NCBI GenBank assembly: GCA_030151885.1
Contig: JASLCG010000158.1
Span: forward strand, 1-28,550
Source: Bacteroides sp.
GTDB lineage: Bacteria > Bacteroidota > Bacteroidia > Bacteroidales > Bacteroidaceae
Direction of reading: 5' to 3'
DNA length: 28,550 bases
Shown here: positions 8,018-16,925 of the stretch, one piece after another
Layout: each line of letters starts with the position of its first letter
Numbering within the stretch: the first letter of the stretch is position 1
Translations under genes and position numbers: made by a program
Notes under the pieces: generated by a model
The model's database searches: none
Told to the model about the DNA's origin: nothing
Seen by the model: the letters and a program-made list of their open reading frames with translations, nothing else

Positions 8018-10471
8018 ATGACACAAAAAAATATATTTTTATCGCTTGTGCTATTTATTAGTTTTAGCACAACTATTTTTGCTACAAATGATAACGAACA
8101 ACCTCTTGATAGTTTAAGGTATTACGACATAAACGAGATCGTTGTCGTAGCAACTCCTAAAGAGAGTAGAAACTTAAGAGAGTTACCTAGTTCCGTTTCT
8201 ATTATTTCACATAAACAGATGGAGGCTTTGCAAGTCAATTCCATAAAAGACTTAACAGGAACCGTTCCAAATATATATATTCCTGATTATGGTTCTAAAC
8301 TAACTTCGGCAATATACATTCGTGGCATAGGCTCTAGAATAAATACCCCTTCTGTTGGATTATATGTAGATAACATACCATATATAGATAAGTCTGCTTT
8401 TGATTTCGATTTCTCAAATGTGGAGCGAGTAGACATTCTTCGTGGACCTCAAAGTACATTGTATGGAAGGAATACAATGGGAGGACTTGTTAAAGTATAT
8501 AGCAAATCGCCTTTTGACTATCAAGGCACAGACCTTAAACTTGGTGCTGCTGATAATAATAGCTATAAAGCTTCGGTAACTCACTACCATAGGGTTTCCA
8601 ATAAATTTGCCTTTTCGACAGGAGCTTTTTTTAATAGAAATGGGGGCTTTTTTAAAGATGTTAATCTAAATAGAAAGATAGATAAAGGCAATACTGTAGG
8701 AGGTAAATTTCGTGGGGTATATATTCCAACTTCCAATTTTAAGTTAGACCTAAATATGAATTATGAGTATACCGATGAAGGTGGATATACTTATGGTAGA
8801 TATGATAAAGAAACAGGACAATACCATAAGCCTGCAATGAGCATACCAGGCAAGTATAGAAGAGGAATGTATAACGCTGGGCTTAGTGCTGAGTACCAAG
8901 CTGTCAATTTTGACATTGCAGCAATAACAGGATATCAACACCTTAGTGATAGAATGTATATAGATCAAGATTTTACACCGAAAGATATATTTACAATCTT
9001 ACAGAAGCAAAACCTAAATACACTATCAGAAGAAATTATACTTAAATCTAAACCCAACAGAAGATGGGAATGGACAACAGGTTTATTTGGATTTATACAG
9101 GGATTAAGAACTGATGGACCAGTATGGTTTCAACAAGATGGTATAGATAATCTAGATCGTGTTATAAATATGGGTGTGAATAAAGGTATGGAGGGTATGA
9201 ACTCTATGCTTAATAAAGTTAATGGATTTCCACCAAATGCTAAGTTCACAGGAAATATTGATTTAAATACGAATGAACTACTAGTCGATGGTAGCTTCAA
9301 TACACCTGTCTATGGAACAGCTTTCTACCACCAATCTACATTGAACGATTTATTTATTAAAGGTCTTTCCGCAACGATAGGACTTCGCCTAAATTATGAA
9401 CATAACAGACTAAGATATAATTCTTATAGTAATATAGATTCTAAATTTACCCTTGGAATGGAAGGAATGGGACCAAAACCTATGAGCCTTATTTACGACA
9501 TACCAACAAACCCTAGCCTAAATGGGAAATTAAATAAAAGCTACTTTGACTTATTACCGCGTTTCTCTATACAATATACCTTTAATAATAATAACTCGGT
9601 ATATGTAACTGCAAGTAAAGGGTATCGATCTGGTGGCTATAATATACAAATGTTCTCTGATCTTATTCAAGACGAAATGCAAAAAGGAATGGAGGCTGGT
9701 ATGTTAAACTCTATTATAACAACTGCTGGAGATAAAATTCCCGAACATATAAAAGAAATGTTACTTAGTAGAGTAAATAATCCTGAACAATTAGACATAG
9801 AGAAGACTACCATATATAAACCAGAATATACATGGAACTATGAAATTGGTAGCCATTTAAATCTTTTCGAGGATAGGATTAAAGCCGATTTTGCCGTTTT
9901 CTGCATGGATACAAAAGACCAACAAATAGCTAAATTTGCAAAAAGTGGATTAGGAAGAACAACCGTAAATGCAGGAAAAAGTAGAAGTTATGGTGCTGAA
10001 GCAAATATTAATTATAGAATTAATAAGATATTAGGAGTACATGCAGCTTATGGTTATACTTATGCAACATTCACAAAGTACGATACTAATATTAAAGTTA
10101 ATGGTAAAGTAGAACCTATTAGCTACAAAGGAAAATATGTTCCTTTTGTTCCTAAGCACACACTCAATACAGGTTTTGATTTAACTTTCGCATTAAAAAA
10201 ATGTCCTGCAATAGACAGAATTGTACTTAATGCTGACTACGTTGGTGCTGGTAGAATATACTGGACTGAGACTAATGATGTTAGCCAAAGTTTCTACGGT
10301 ACAATTAATACAAAATTAAGCTTTATAAAAGGGAAAGGACACATTGATTTATGGGCTAAAAATATCTTAGATAAAGATTATGCTACATTCTATTTTGAAT
10401 CAATGGGTAATGGGTTTATGCAAAAAGGAACACCATCTCAATTTGGTATAACAATTGGTTGCCAATTCTAA
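8018..10471 (+). CDS. TonB-dependent outer-membrane receptor
   Basis: Outer-membrane active importer with a 22-strand barrel and plug, energised by TonB. Seen: a signal peptide cut near FA-TND (residue 22), a likely TonB box EIVVVATP (40-47), a plug with SSVSIISHKQM, YIRGIGSR, VERVDILRGPQSTLYGRNT and GGLVKVYSK up to about residue 163, then the barrel ending in the outer-membrane signature GITIGCQF. There is no CarboxypepD_reg N-domain and no SusD partner, so it resembles siderophore, heme or vitamin receptors rather than SusC. Three methionine-rich stretches (385-397, 481-489, 545-562) lie in the barrel and may be external loops. It appears monocistronic, with a perfect terminator. The substrate is unknown. 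Confidence 0.92.
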   Translation: MTQKNIFLSLVLFISFSTTIFATNDNEQPLDSLRYYDINEIVVVATPKESRNLRELPSSVSIISHKQMEALQVNSIKDLTGTVPNIYIPDYGSKLTSAIYIRGIGSRINTPSVGLYVDNIPYIDKSAFDFDFSNVERVDILRGPQSTLYGRNTMGGLVKVYSKSPFDYQGTDLKLGAADNNSYKASVTHYHRVSNKFAFSTGAFFNRNGGFFKDVNLNRKIDKGNTVGGKFRGVYIPTSNFKLDLNMNYEYTDEGGYTYGRYDKETGQYHKPAMSIPGKYRRGMYNAGLSAEYQAVNFDIAAITGYQHLSDRMYIDQDFTPKDIFTILQKQNLNTLSEEIILKSKPNRRWEWTTGLFGFIQGLRTDGPVWFQQDGIDNLDRVINMGVNKGMEGMNSMLNKVNGFPPNAKFTGNIDLNTNELLVDGSFNTPVYGTAFYHQSTLNDLFIKGLSATIGLRLNYEHNRLRYNSYSNIDSKFTLGMEGMGPKPMSLIYDIPTNPSLNGKLNKSYFDLLPRFSIQYTFNNNNSVYVTASKGYRSGGYNIQMFSDLIQDEMQKGMEAGMLNSIITTAGDKIPEHIKEMLLSRVNNPEQLDIEKTTIYKPEYTWNYEIGSHLNLFEDRIKADFAVFCMDTKDQQIAKFAKSGLGRTTVNAGKSRSYGAEANINYRINKILGVHAAYGYTYATFTKYDTNIKVNGKVEPISYKGKYVPFVPKHTLNTGFDLTFALKKCPAIDRIVLNADYVGAGRIYWTETNDVSQSFYGTINTKLSFIKGKGHIDLWAKNILDKDYATFYFESMGNGFMQKGTPSQFGITIGCQF

Positions 10472-10500
10472 ATAATCTTAGTCAATACAATTATACATAA

Positions 10501-10539
10501 AAAGTGCCTCTAATAGAAGTATTCTATTAGAGGCACTTT
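10501..10539 (+). terminator. Perfect hairpin terminator after the TonB receptor
   Basis: An 18-bp perfect stem (10501-10518 with 10522-10539) and a 3-base loop, 29 bases past the receptor stop codon. The sequence after it is T-rich but not a pure T run. Confidence 0.8.
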
Positions 10540-10985
10540 ACTATTATTTAATACAGATGTAGTGAAATAATACAAACAAGTATAACGACCACTTCCTATC
10601 ATCTAAATTGAGCTTTCTTAAACTATTCAAAACACAATCTTATTCAACTAAGTTTCTGTTCCTACTCTGTAGATAATAATAACTGGAGTTTTACAAATTT
10701 CACCAAACTTATCAAGTTACTTCAAGAAAGGAAATAACTAACAATTGAATAGCTAACAAGCTATAAGATCTTTATAAATAACACTTCACTTGTTTGAAGT
10801 AAATACAATAATCATATATCAATCAACTGATTTATTAAAACAAGGTATAGCAGTACATATCCAAAAGTAAATAATAGGTTAGAATCAATACTCTGAATAG
10901 ATAGCTAAACTAAATCTAAAGTTAGAGCTCTGATTGATTTAAGTTATATACCAGTAATAACTAATATATCATTACTATGTAATAA
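10540..10985. other. AT-rich stretch with no recognised gene
   Basis: About 450 bases lie between the receptor terminator and the pilus-operon terminator. I see no open frame of useful length on either strand, no long inverted repeat and no tRNA-like fold. It could be decayed sequence, spacer, or hold a small RNA; nothing in it decides between these. Confidence 0.5.
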
Positions 10986-11015
10986 AAGGATGCCCCTTAA
11001 AAAAGAGGCATCCTT
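10986..11015 (-). terminator. Terminator of the pilus-like operon
   Basis: A stem of AAGGATGCC with GGCATCCTT, extended inward by CTT/AAG past one mismatch, with an A-rich loop. It is followed on the minus strand by TTTATTAC and lies 82 bases past the last fimbrial gene. Confidence 0.75.
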
Positions 11016-11097
11016 AATAAACAAACTTTCAGATAAGTTTAGACATAATGTCTATTGGTATTAAAAAATCATCTGTTTCTACCTACAGTTGTATTTA

Positions 11098-13446
11098 TTA
11101 TATACTTGGCACGTCACGTACACAACGTACTTTTGCAATTTTCATTGTATCAGCAATGAATTGTTTAGCTGTTTGATAAATAGTTGTATTCTTGTCATGC
11201 TTAACTTCAGCAAGACCTTCAGAACTCCAGTATAAGTGTTCTTGCTTAGCAACAGGTAATAGAAGTTTGAAACCAAGAGTGCTATCTAAAATACTTCTAC
11301 CACCAAACTGGTCACTATTTTCAATATCAACGATTGCCTTTAGCTCAGCAGTTGTTGGAAGTCTAAAGTTTTTATATGTAATAGTTTGACCTGTTATAGG
11401 ATCTTTAACAGACTCCCAGTATAAATGACAGTGAATTTCAGCTTGTTGTCTATTGATATATCTTAAATGACTCGATTTAGAACCTACCATAAAGTTAGGA
11501 GAAACCGATATTTCATTCTTAGAATCTTTATCATCAACAATGTATTGTTTGTAGTTACCAAGACCTAGTGGATCAAATATTTGAGTAAATTTAAAACCTG
11601 TAAGAATTACGTTAAAGTTATTAGTTGTCATAACTTGAGTAGGTGTTCTTCTTATTGAGTTTGAACCTAACTTATCCACATTAGTTCTTACTGTTACAAC
11701 ACCAAAACGTTCAATATCACGGTCTTCTGTATTTCTATTTACAAGACCTTCAATCAAGTCATAAGAACCTGGAACTATTTGTCTTATCATTTGTTTGAAA
11801 TCTTTCCAATGCGGTTGTAAAACCAATGGTACAGTACCAGATAAGAATGGGTAATCAACAGTTAAAGTATGAGCAGCTTTTTGTGTAATCTGTACTGATT
11901 TTCTTAATTTAGTAACACGATCTACTACATCAAAAGTAATGATTTTATCTAAGAATAATCTTGGAGCCTCAGATGTAAATCTAATTACACGACGTTCTTC
12001 AGTACCAACTATCTTAACATCCAATTCTACTGGATTAGTAATATCTTTATATTCTACAGGAATCTCTTCAGTTGAGTTTTCTAATGTGTAATATTTAGGA
12101 CGTTTACTTACAGTAGTATGATCTTCATAAACATATACAATTTTTCTTCTAAGCTTATTAATATTGAATCGGTTCATTTCTAAACCATTAGCTTCTTTGA
12201 AGTTAAAATAATGATCATAAGAAACTACTTTCAGGTTTTCAATTGATAATGTATTTCTAGCATTATTTTTACCTAATACTACATCTAAAGCAATTTTCTC
12301 TGAGTCATTAATAGTTACAATTTCGCGATTACTATCTTTAATATAAATAAAGTTTAATTTTTCAGTATCACTAACTACATTCTCATCATTCCAGTCTTCA
12401 ATACCAAGATCAGAATTAACATCAGACCCATTTTGAGAGCTCTTATTTATTTGAGCTGTAACTGTATAAGATCTATTAATATCTAGATCATAACCTGTAA
12501 ATGCATCTTTTTGTTTTAAAGTAACTCTATACTCAGATATATGTGAAACACCTCTGTGTTCTGTAGTTACTTCTATATCAAAATAAGTACCATCACTGTC
12601 AACATTCGCTTTTGTCCATGAGTTAATATATGAATATAGTTCATGTCCTAATGAATATGAGTAATGAGAACCAACCATATCATTATCAACGATACGAGTT
12701 AGCTCAAAAAACTTACTTGTTCTACGACCTTCTTTAATTACTTCTCTTCTGTTCTGAGGGAATAAAAGAGTGTGATTATTAAAGTTTACAAAACGAGCTT
12801 TAACTTCACTAATAAAGTGTTTGTCTTTAGCTTCGTCTGGATAAAGTGTAAAGTTACCTTTATCAAACTCTACATTAAAATGAAATTTAGAAGCAATTCT
12901 AGTTAAATTAATTGTAGCTAATCTACCATAATCTTCAAATTTGAAATCATGTACTGACCCTGTCATTACAAATAGCTCTGGATTGTCTTCATTAAAGTTA
13001 GATTTCAAAACGAAATTATTTAACTCAGTCTGAGTATCAAATACTCTATCTGATGGAGCATTAGCAATAACATATACGTTAACTCCTTCAGCGATAATCT
13101 CTTCTAAGAAATCATCAAGACCAATCAATACTCTATCTTCTTTTAAAGAAATTTTAGTTGCTTGATAAACTTTATCATCTATAGAGTTTGTTGGATTAAA
13201 ATAGACCTTCACATCTCTAATTTTAGTATTGTTGATTGCTTCCATTCCAGCACGTGTTTCTGGTTTAAAAGCATTTTGAGAATGAGAAGAACTTGATGAC
13301 ATTCCATCAATTTTCAATTGTAAAGCAAGTGATTTTTCTTGCACATCTGGTACATTCGTACCATAATCATCTTTTACACTGCTACAGCCCGTAACTAATA
13401 TTAGCGCTAGAGCTGATAAAATAATAGCTTTAAGTTGTTTTTTCAT
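11098..13446 (-). CDS. Large fimbrillin-like lipoprotein, probable pilus tip adhesin
   Basis: Last gene of the pilus-like operon. The start is placed at the ATG giving MKKQLKAII; the longer frame begins with TTG at 13464 and adds six residues before a normal signal peptide. The lipobox is LVTGC (Cys21 of 782). Residues 35-350 look like a fimbrillin N-terminal region: ETRAG (62-66) offers an Arg where trypsin-like processing of such pilins occurs, VNVYVIANAPSD is typical of the fold, and IEDW (349-352) resembles the family's closing strand. Residues 360-525 are beta-rich and Ig-like, ending VQITQKAAHTLTV. The C-terminal region (about 640-782) has FRLPTTAELKAI, LYWSS and VRCVRDV, resembling FISUMP or lectin-like caps. 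Length, gene order and cap domain suggest a tip subunit; this is inference. Confidence 0.75.
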   Translation of the reverse strand: MKKQLKAIILSALALILVTGCSSVKDDYGTNVPDVQEKSLALQLKIDGMSSSSSHSQNAFKPETRAGMEAINNTKIRDVKVYFNPTNSIDDKVYQATKISLKEDRVLIGLDDFLEEIIAEGVNVYVIANAPSDRVFDTQTELNNFVLKSNFNEDNPELFVMTGSVHDFKFEDYGRLATINLTRIASKFHFNVEFDKGNFTLYPDEAKDKHFISEVKARFVNFNNHTLLFPQNRREVIKEGRRTSKFFELTRIVDNDMVGSHYSYSLGHELYSYINSWTKANVDSDGTYFDIEVTTEHRGVSHISEYRVTLKQKDAFTGYDLDINRSYTVTAQINKSSQNGSDVNSDLGIEDWNDENVVSDTEKLNFIYIKDSNREIVTINDSEKIALDVVLGKNNARNTLSIENLKVVSYDHYFNFKEANGLEMNRFNINKLRRKIVYVYEDHTTVSKRPKYYTLENSTEEIPVEYKDITNPVELDVKIVGTEERRVIRFTSEAPRLFLDKIITFDVVDRVTKLRKSVQITQKAAHTLTVDYPFLSGTVPLVLQPHWKDFKQMIRQIVPGSYDLIEGLVNRNTEDRDIERFGVVTVRTNVDKLGSNSIRRTPTQVMTTNNFNVILTGFKFTQIFDPLGLGNYKQYIVDDKDSKNEISVSPNFMVGSKSSHLRYINRQQAEIHCHLYWESVKDPITGQTITYKNFRLPTTAELKAIVDIENSDQFGGRSILDSTLGFKLLLPVAKQEHLYWSSEGLAEVKHDKNTTIYQTAKQFIADTMKIAKVRCVRDVPSI

Positions 13447-13608
13447 AACATGTTTATTTTTCAAGTTGTTATAAATAAGTGAATTAATATTTTTGTTTAC
13501 TATGAACCATACTCACAACCCATGATCCATATTATTGATATTTATTTTTTACATATAGAGGAGTAAAGCCTCTACATATGATGCAGAATCTTTATTTATT
13601 TTTTCTGA

Positions 13609-15225
13609 TCATTTTTTTGTAGTAACTACTGTCTTTGTTTTCTTAGCAGATACACCAGTTTTATTTAGAGTATTAGCACTTTTCATGGTTACATCTCCTT
13701 CAATAACTGTTCCATTGAATCCAAGTACAGTTATATTTCCTGAAGTTGTTCCATTACCTTTATCTTCACTATCTCCTTTATCCTTCAGATCAACATCACC
13801 ATCAATGTCTACACCTCCAAAACCTGGAATATCAACACCTCCTGAGACTGTGCCATTGCCTTTATCTTCACCATCTCCTTTATCTTTCAGATCAACATCT
13901 CCATCAATGTCTACACCTCCAAAATCTGGAATATCAACACCACCTGAGACCGTGCCATTACCTTTATTTTCATCATCTATATCTTTTAGGTCAACATCAC
14001 CATCAATATCTATGCCTCCAAAATCTGGAATATCAACACCGCCTGAAATTGTACCATTACCCTTATTTTCATCATCAAGATTGACATCACCATCGATATC
14101 AACGTCTTCAAAATCTTCAATTATATTTTTAGTATATATAATCTGCTTATTGTAATAGATAACCATATCAACATTATCCCAAGGTGTAACCGTTAATTCA
14201 ATTGTTAGATCTTGCTTTATATTGATATTATATATGTAAGACATATTTCTAAATATGGTGCTCAAGTCGTAATTCCTATCTTTTTCATTATATCTTGGAT
14301 CTAAGCCTTTTAAGCTTAAAAAGCTTTTCATCACTTCAGGAGAAGACTCTATATCAAATACGTAGTCATTATTACCTATTGTCATTTCTACATTTACTGG
14401 AGCCTTTGGGTTACACATAAAAAGTATTTCAGGAATATAGAAGTCAACTCTACCAATATTTAGTCTATCATACTTTAACTCAGTATCTAATAAGCTTTTC
14501 TTCCTCTTTAGTGACGAAAAATCATCATAGAAAAGATAGTAACTAGCATTAGATGGAGCAGTGTAATGATCTGGAATATTATTTATCGTTATAGCTTTTA
14601 CTTTACGAGTAGAGAAATCTGGTAAAACATTATTTTGCTTAAATATCATTGATACTTTAGCCATTGCTTTAGTCAGATGTACTTCAAAAGCCCAAGGATC
14701 TTCGGCTGTCAAACCTCTATTTTCTGGCACTTCAACATTGTGATAAGATGCATACATTAAAAATCCATCCATTCTAAACGGATCATAGAAATTATTATAT
14801 TTAGACAATTCGATCTCCACTTCCCTTACCTGATCAAAGTTTTGTACATTCTTAACTGCATTAAGAGCTTCTACAAACTCTTCACCAGCAGATGCTGTAT
14901 TAGCTAAAATATAGTAATCATACACTCCACGAGTTGGTAAACTAAAAGCTACAGTCTGTCCATTCTGATTAGACAATTCTTTTTGAGCAACTTTATCACC
15001 ACTAGCAGAGTCAAAAACTAAGACTGTGACCGTATGACAAAGATTCTCATACTTTTGATTTACACTTCCACCTCGTGTTTTATCAGGACCAAGATTCTTT
15101 AACACCATAAAAACTTCTCCATTATCCGAAGAACCATTTTTCTGGGTAAGCGAATCTGACTCAGAACATGATGTGAATCCAAAAGCAACAAGAGTTACCA
15201 ATAGATACTTTATTAAAGTTTTCAT
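13609..15225 (-). CDS. Fimbrillin-like lipoprotein with C-terminal acidic tandem repeats
   Basis: Middle gene of the pilus-like operon (538 aa). Signal peptide with lipobox GFTSC (Cys20). Residues 35-355 look like a two-domain FimA/Mfa1-type fimbrillin: KTRGG with Arg51 as a possible maturation site, VTVLVFDSASGD, GVYDYYILANT near residue 100, AMAKVSMIF, and VTPWDNV (346-352). A tail unlike ordinary fimbrillins follows: four repeats of 30, 33, 34 and 34 residues (375-505), each of the form DIDGDVDLKD...GNGTVSGGVDIP.FGG, then a degenerate partial copy and a Lys/Thr-rich end (TKTVVTTKK). Such a tail should affect whether it can be polymerised by strand exchange, so it may be an accessory or terminal subunit. 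The repeat function is unknown; the many Asp residues suggest cation binding. It has no promoter of its own that I can see. Confidence 0.75.
   Translation of the reverse strand: MKTLIKYLLVTLVAFGFTSCSESDSLTQKNGSSDNGEVFMVLKNLGPDKTRGGSVNQKYENLCHTVTVLVFDSASGDKVAQKELSNQNGQTVAFSLPTRGVYDYYILANTASAGEEFVEALNAVKNVQNFDQVREVEIELSKYNNFYDPFRMDGFLMYASYHNVEVPENRGLTAEDPWAFEVHLTKAMAKVSMIFKQNNVLPDFSTRKVKAITINNIPDHYTAPSNASYYLFYDDFSSLKRKKSLLDTELKYDRLNIGRVDFYIPEILFMCNPKAPVNVEMTIGNNDYVFDIESSPEVMKSFLSLKGLDPRYNEKDRNYDLSTIFRNMSYIYNINIKQDLTIELTVTPWDNVDMVIYYNKQIIYTKNIIEDFEDVDIDGDVNLDDENKGNGTISGGVDIPDFGGIDIDGDVDLKDIDDENKGNGTVSGGVDIPDFGGVDIDGDVDLKDKGDGEDKGNGTVSGGVDIPGFGGVDIDGDVDLKDKGDSEDKGNGTTSGNITVLGFNGTVIEGDVTMKSANTLNKTGVSAKKTKTVVTTKK
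13711..14103 (-). repeat. In-frame tandem repeat array of about 90-102 bp units
   Basis: Units at 14014-14103, 13915-14013, 13813-13914 and 13711-13812 code for 30, 33, 34 and 34 residues. The 56 bases at the end of the two right-hand copies in gene order (13757-13812 and 13859-13914) differ at only about three positions, pointing to recent duplication. Length differences are all multiples of three, so the frame is kept. The last unit diverges in its second half. Confidence 0.9.
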
Positions 15226-15422
15226 AAAATCAATTAAATATTATAGTAATAGGTTTATTTATTATACATTAAGTAACTCTTAATCATCAACTTATAAGAC
15301 ATAACACCTGTACACAAAAGAACATAATAAGGGCTATGCAGGATATTAATTAATATTCTACACATGTGATTTCTAGTTATAACAACTAGACCAACAAACA
15401 CACTTTTAGATAATTTATAGAA

Positions 15423-15480
15423 GGGGACTAGAGTGAATTACACCAAGACTTTATTATGAAATAATACACTCTAGACTCCC
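15423..15480 (-). promoter_or_regulatory. Hairpin between the first two pilus genes, possible attenuator or partial terminator
   Basis: An 8-bp CTAGAGTG/CACTCTAG stem (15428-15435 with 15467-15474) extends past an A-A mismatch into a GGGG/CTCC stem, with a 31-base AT-rich loop. It starts 9 bases past the first gene's stop codon. The following T tract is weak, so partial read-through into gene 2 is plausible. Confidence 0.5.
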
Positions 15481-15488
15481 GTACAACT

Positions 15489-16688
15489 TTATAAGTTTTT
15501 ATCTTCTTCTTGAACTAACCAATCTTCTACAACAATATCAAAGTCAATATTAACATCAGTAGACTCATCTGGTTCAAGCACTGGTTGATCTGGATCGATT
15601 GGGTTTTGAGGATTTGATGGATCTGTAATATCCTTATCTAGCCCTGGAATAGAAGATCCAGCCTCTGTAAGTTGTTTTATACGAATATTATATTGCTTAT
15701 TTCTAGTAATATATGTAGAGGTCTCAGGAGAGGAGAGGATATCACCATTAGTAAAGAACAATGTATAATACATCATACCATCCTTGAATACTTCAACAAT
15801 CTCTTCATTCGCTCCAAGTTTATTTTGCTCTGAAAATCTTACGTTACCTGTAATTTTATCAAAGAACTTGTAGAAATCCTTACCACTCTTAGACTGAAAA
15901 GCAATGAATGCACCAGTGGTATTACCTACTAGGTTTTTAGGACTGTTATTTTCTAACACTAACTGAGCATCCTTATTTGAGATAGCTTTCTTAAAACTAC
16001 TAGTCAATTTAAGTTCAGAGTTGTTTGGTTCAAATATAGAAGTTATTTTCTTAGAATATGATCTAGTATTTGGTGTAGTAAAGTCAACTAAGTTAGACTT
16101 TTGTTTTGAAGCAAAAACCTCGTTTCTAACATTAAATGTAGTAAAGCCATAATACTGAGGTTCTATATCTTTAAGTTTCCCTGGAGCAACATAATCTTTA
16201 GAATCAATATTAACCATCGACTCTACACGCTCTACAAGCAACTTATTCAAATGAACATCTTGTCCAGGTTTTACAGTAAAATTAGTACGTTGAGTTATAG
16301 AGTAAAGAAGACCATTATCTGCCAACTTACGATTAGACAGATTCAATACATAACGATCTAAGTCATCGATATAACTATGCTCATTCACCAACCCTTTTGC
16401 GTTAGCCATCAGCATAAAATCATGATACCCTTTTTTAAGCTTACAATTAAGAGAGATTGAGTGTCCTTTCACATCTTTAGAGAGATGCAATGCCGATCCA
16501 CTACCAACTATAGCAACATCGATATTCTTCACACCTTCGGCAGCGACACTACCTAAAATAGTTAAGTCAAAATTTAGATTTTGATCAATTGTCATATCAT
16601 CTTCGATAGACATTGTCTCTGTAGCACTACTACAAGAGGCCATACCAATTGCCGCAAGTCCAGCAACTAAGAAGTTTCTTACTTTCAT
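15489..16688 (-). CDS. Fimbrillin-like lipoprotein, probable main pilus subunit
   Basis: First gene of the pilus-like operon (399 aa). Seen: a signal peptide with lipobox GMASC (Cys19), acidic residues just after it, and a beta-rich body with GYHDFMLMANAKGLV near residue 88, the phrase found in fimbrillins where other members have YILANT. A Pro/Asp-rich linker (about 350-375, with NPQNPIDPDQP) precedes a final strand IDFDIVVEDW (Trp390). Position, size near FimA (about 380) and the closing VEDW-type strand suggest the stalk pilin, exported as a lipoprotein and processed at the surface. Unlike the other two subunits it has no T-R-G/A site soon after the lipobox, so its maturation may differ. 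Sequence identity to known pilins looks low, so the family call rests on pattern. Confidence 0.65.
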   Translation of the reverse strand: MKVRNFLVAGLAAIGMASCSSATETMSIEDDMTIDQNLNFDLTILGSVAAEGVKNIDVAIVGSGSALHLSKDVKGHSISLNCKLKKGYHDFMLMANAKGLVNEHSYIDDLDRYVLNLSNRKLADNGLLYSITQRTNFTVKPGQDVHLNKLLVERVESMVNIDSKDYVAPGKLKDIEPQYYGFTTFNVRNEVFASKQKSNLVDFTTPNTRSYSKKITSIFEPNNSELKLTSSFKKAISNKDAQLVLENNSPKNLVGNTTGAFIAFQSKSGKDFYKFFDKITGNVRFSEQNKLGANEEIVEVFKDGMMYYTLFFTNGDILSSPETSTYITRNKQYNIRIKQLTEAGSSIPGLDKDITDPSNPQNPIDPDQPVLEPDESTDVNIDFDIVVEDWLVQEEDKNL

Positions 16689-16886
16689 TCTAATGATTAA
16701 TTTTTAGGATTTATACATCTAAAATTCTAATAAGGGGAATTTAGATCTACTGCACTTGTGCATATATTTTTAACACAAGCATATTAATTAATGTTATTTT
16801 TCAAGTTATTACGTTATAGAATATATAACTAATAATCATTATTCTTCAGCTTTTATTATCGCACTCGCAATATCTAGCTTTTCATT
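16689..16886 (-). other. Long 5' leader of the pilus-like operon
   Basis: About 200 bases separate the predicted transcription start from the first ATG. There is no reading frame of note. Small inverted repeats occur: TGCAC/GTGCA at 16751-16762 and CTTGTG/CACAAG at 16755-16760 with 16774-16779, which exclude each other. A switch between them is possible but unproven. Confidence 0.4.
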
Positions 16887-16893
16887 TATGTTA

Positions 16894-16925
16894 CAAATCT
16901 AAGACTTTAATTTTTATATAACAAA
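16894..16925 (-). promoter_or_regulatory. Consensus Bacteroidetes promoter of the pilus-like operon
   Basis: The minus strand carries TTTG (16922-16925), a 20-base spacer and TAGATTTG (16894-16901), a complete match to the -33/-7 consensus. It lies about 205 bases before the first pilus gene and is the only such promoter I can find for the three genes. Confidence 0.75.

Noticed and set aside
8018..10471. SusC-type receptor of a polysaccharide locus together with the GH97 gene
   Set aside because: There is no CarboxypepD_reg domain and no SusD neighbour, and the GH97 gene is on the other strand several genes away.
13447..13464. TTG start six codons upstream of the distal fimbrial gene
   Set aside because: The next ATG gives a standard lipoprotein signal peptide.
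13711..14103. CRISPR-like direct repeats
   Set aside because: Copies are adjacent without unique spacers and are all in one reading frame of a coding gene.
13685..14155. Open frames of 156 and 112 codons on the plus strand, opposite the repeat array
   Set aside because: They are open only because the repeat units on the other strand recur in frame; their translations are low-complexity Ser/Pro or His/Leu repeats with no start context.
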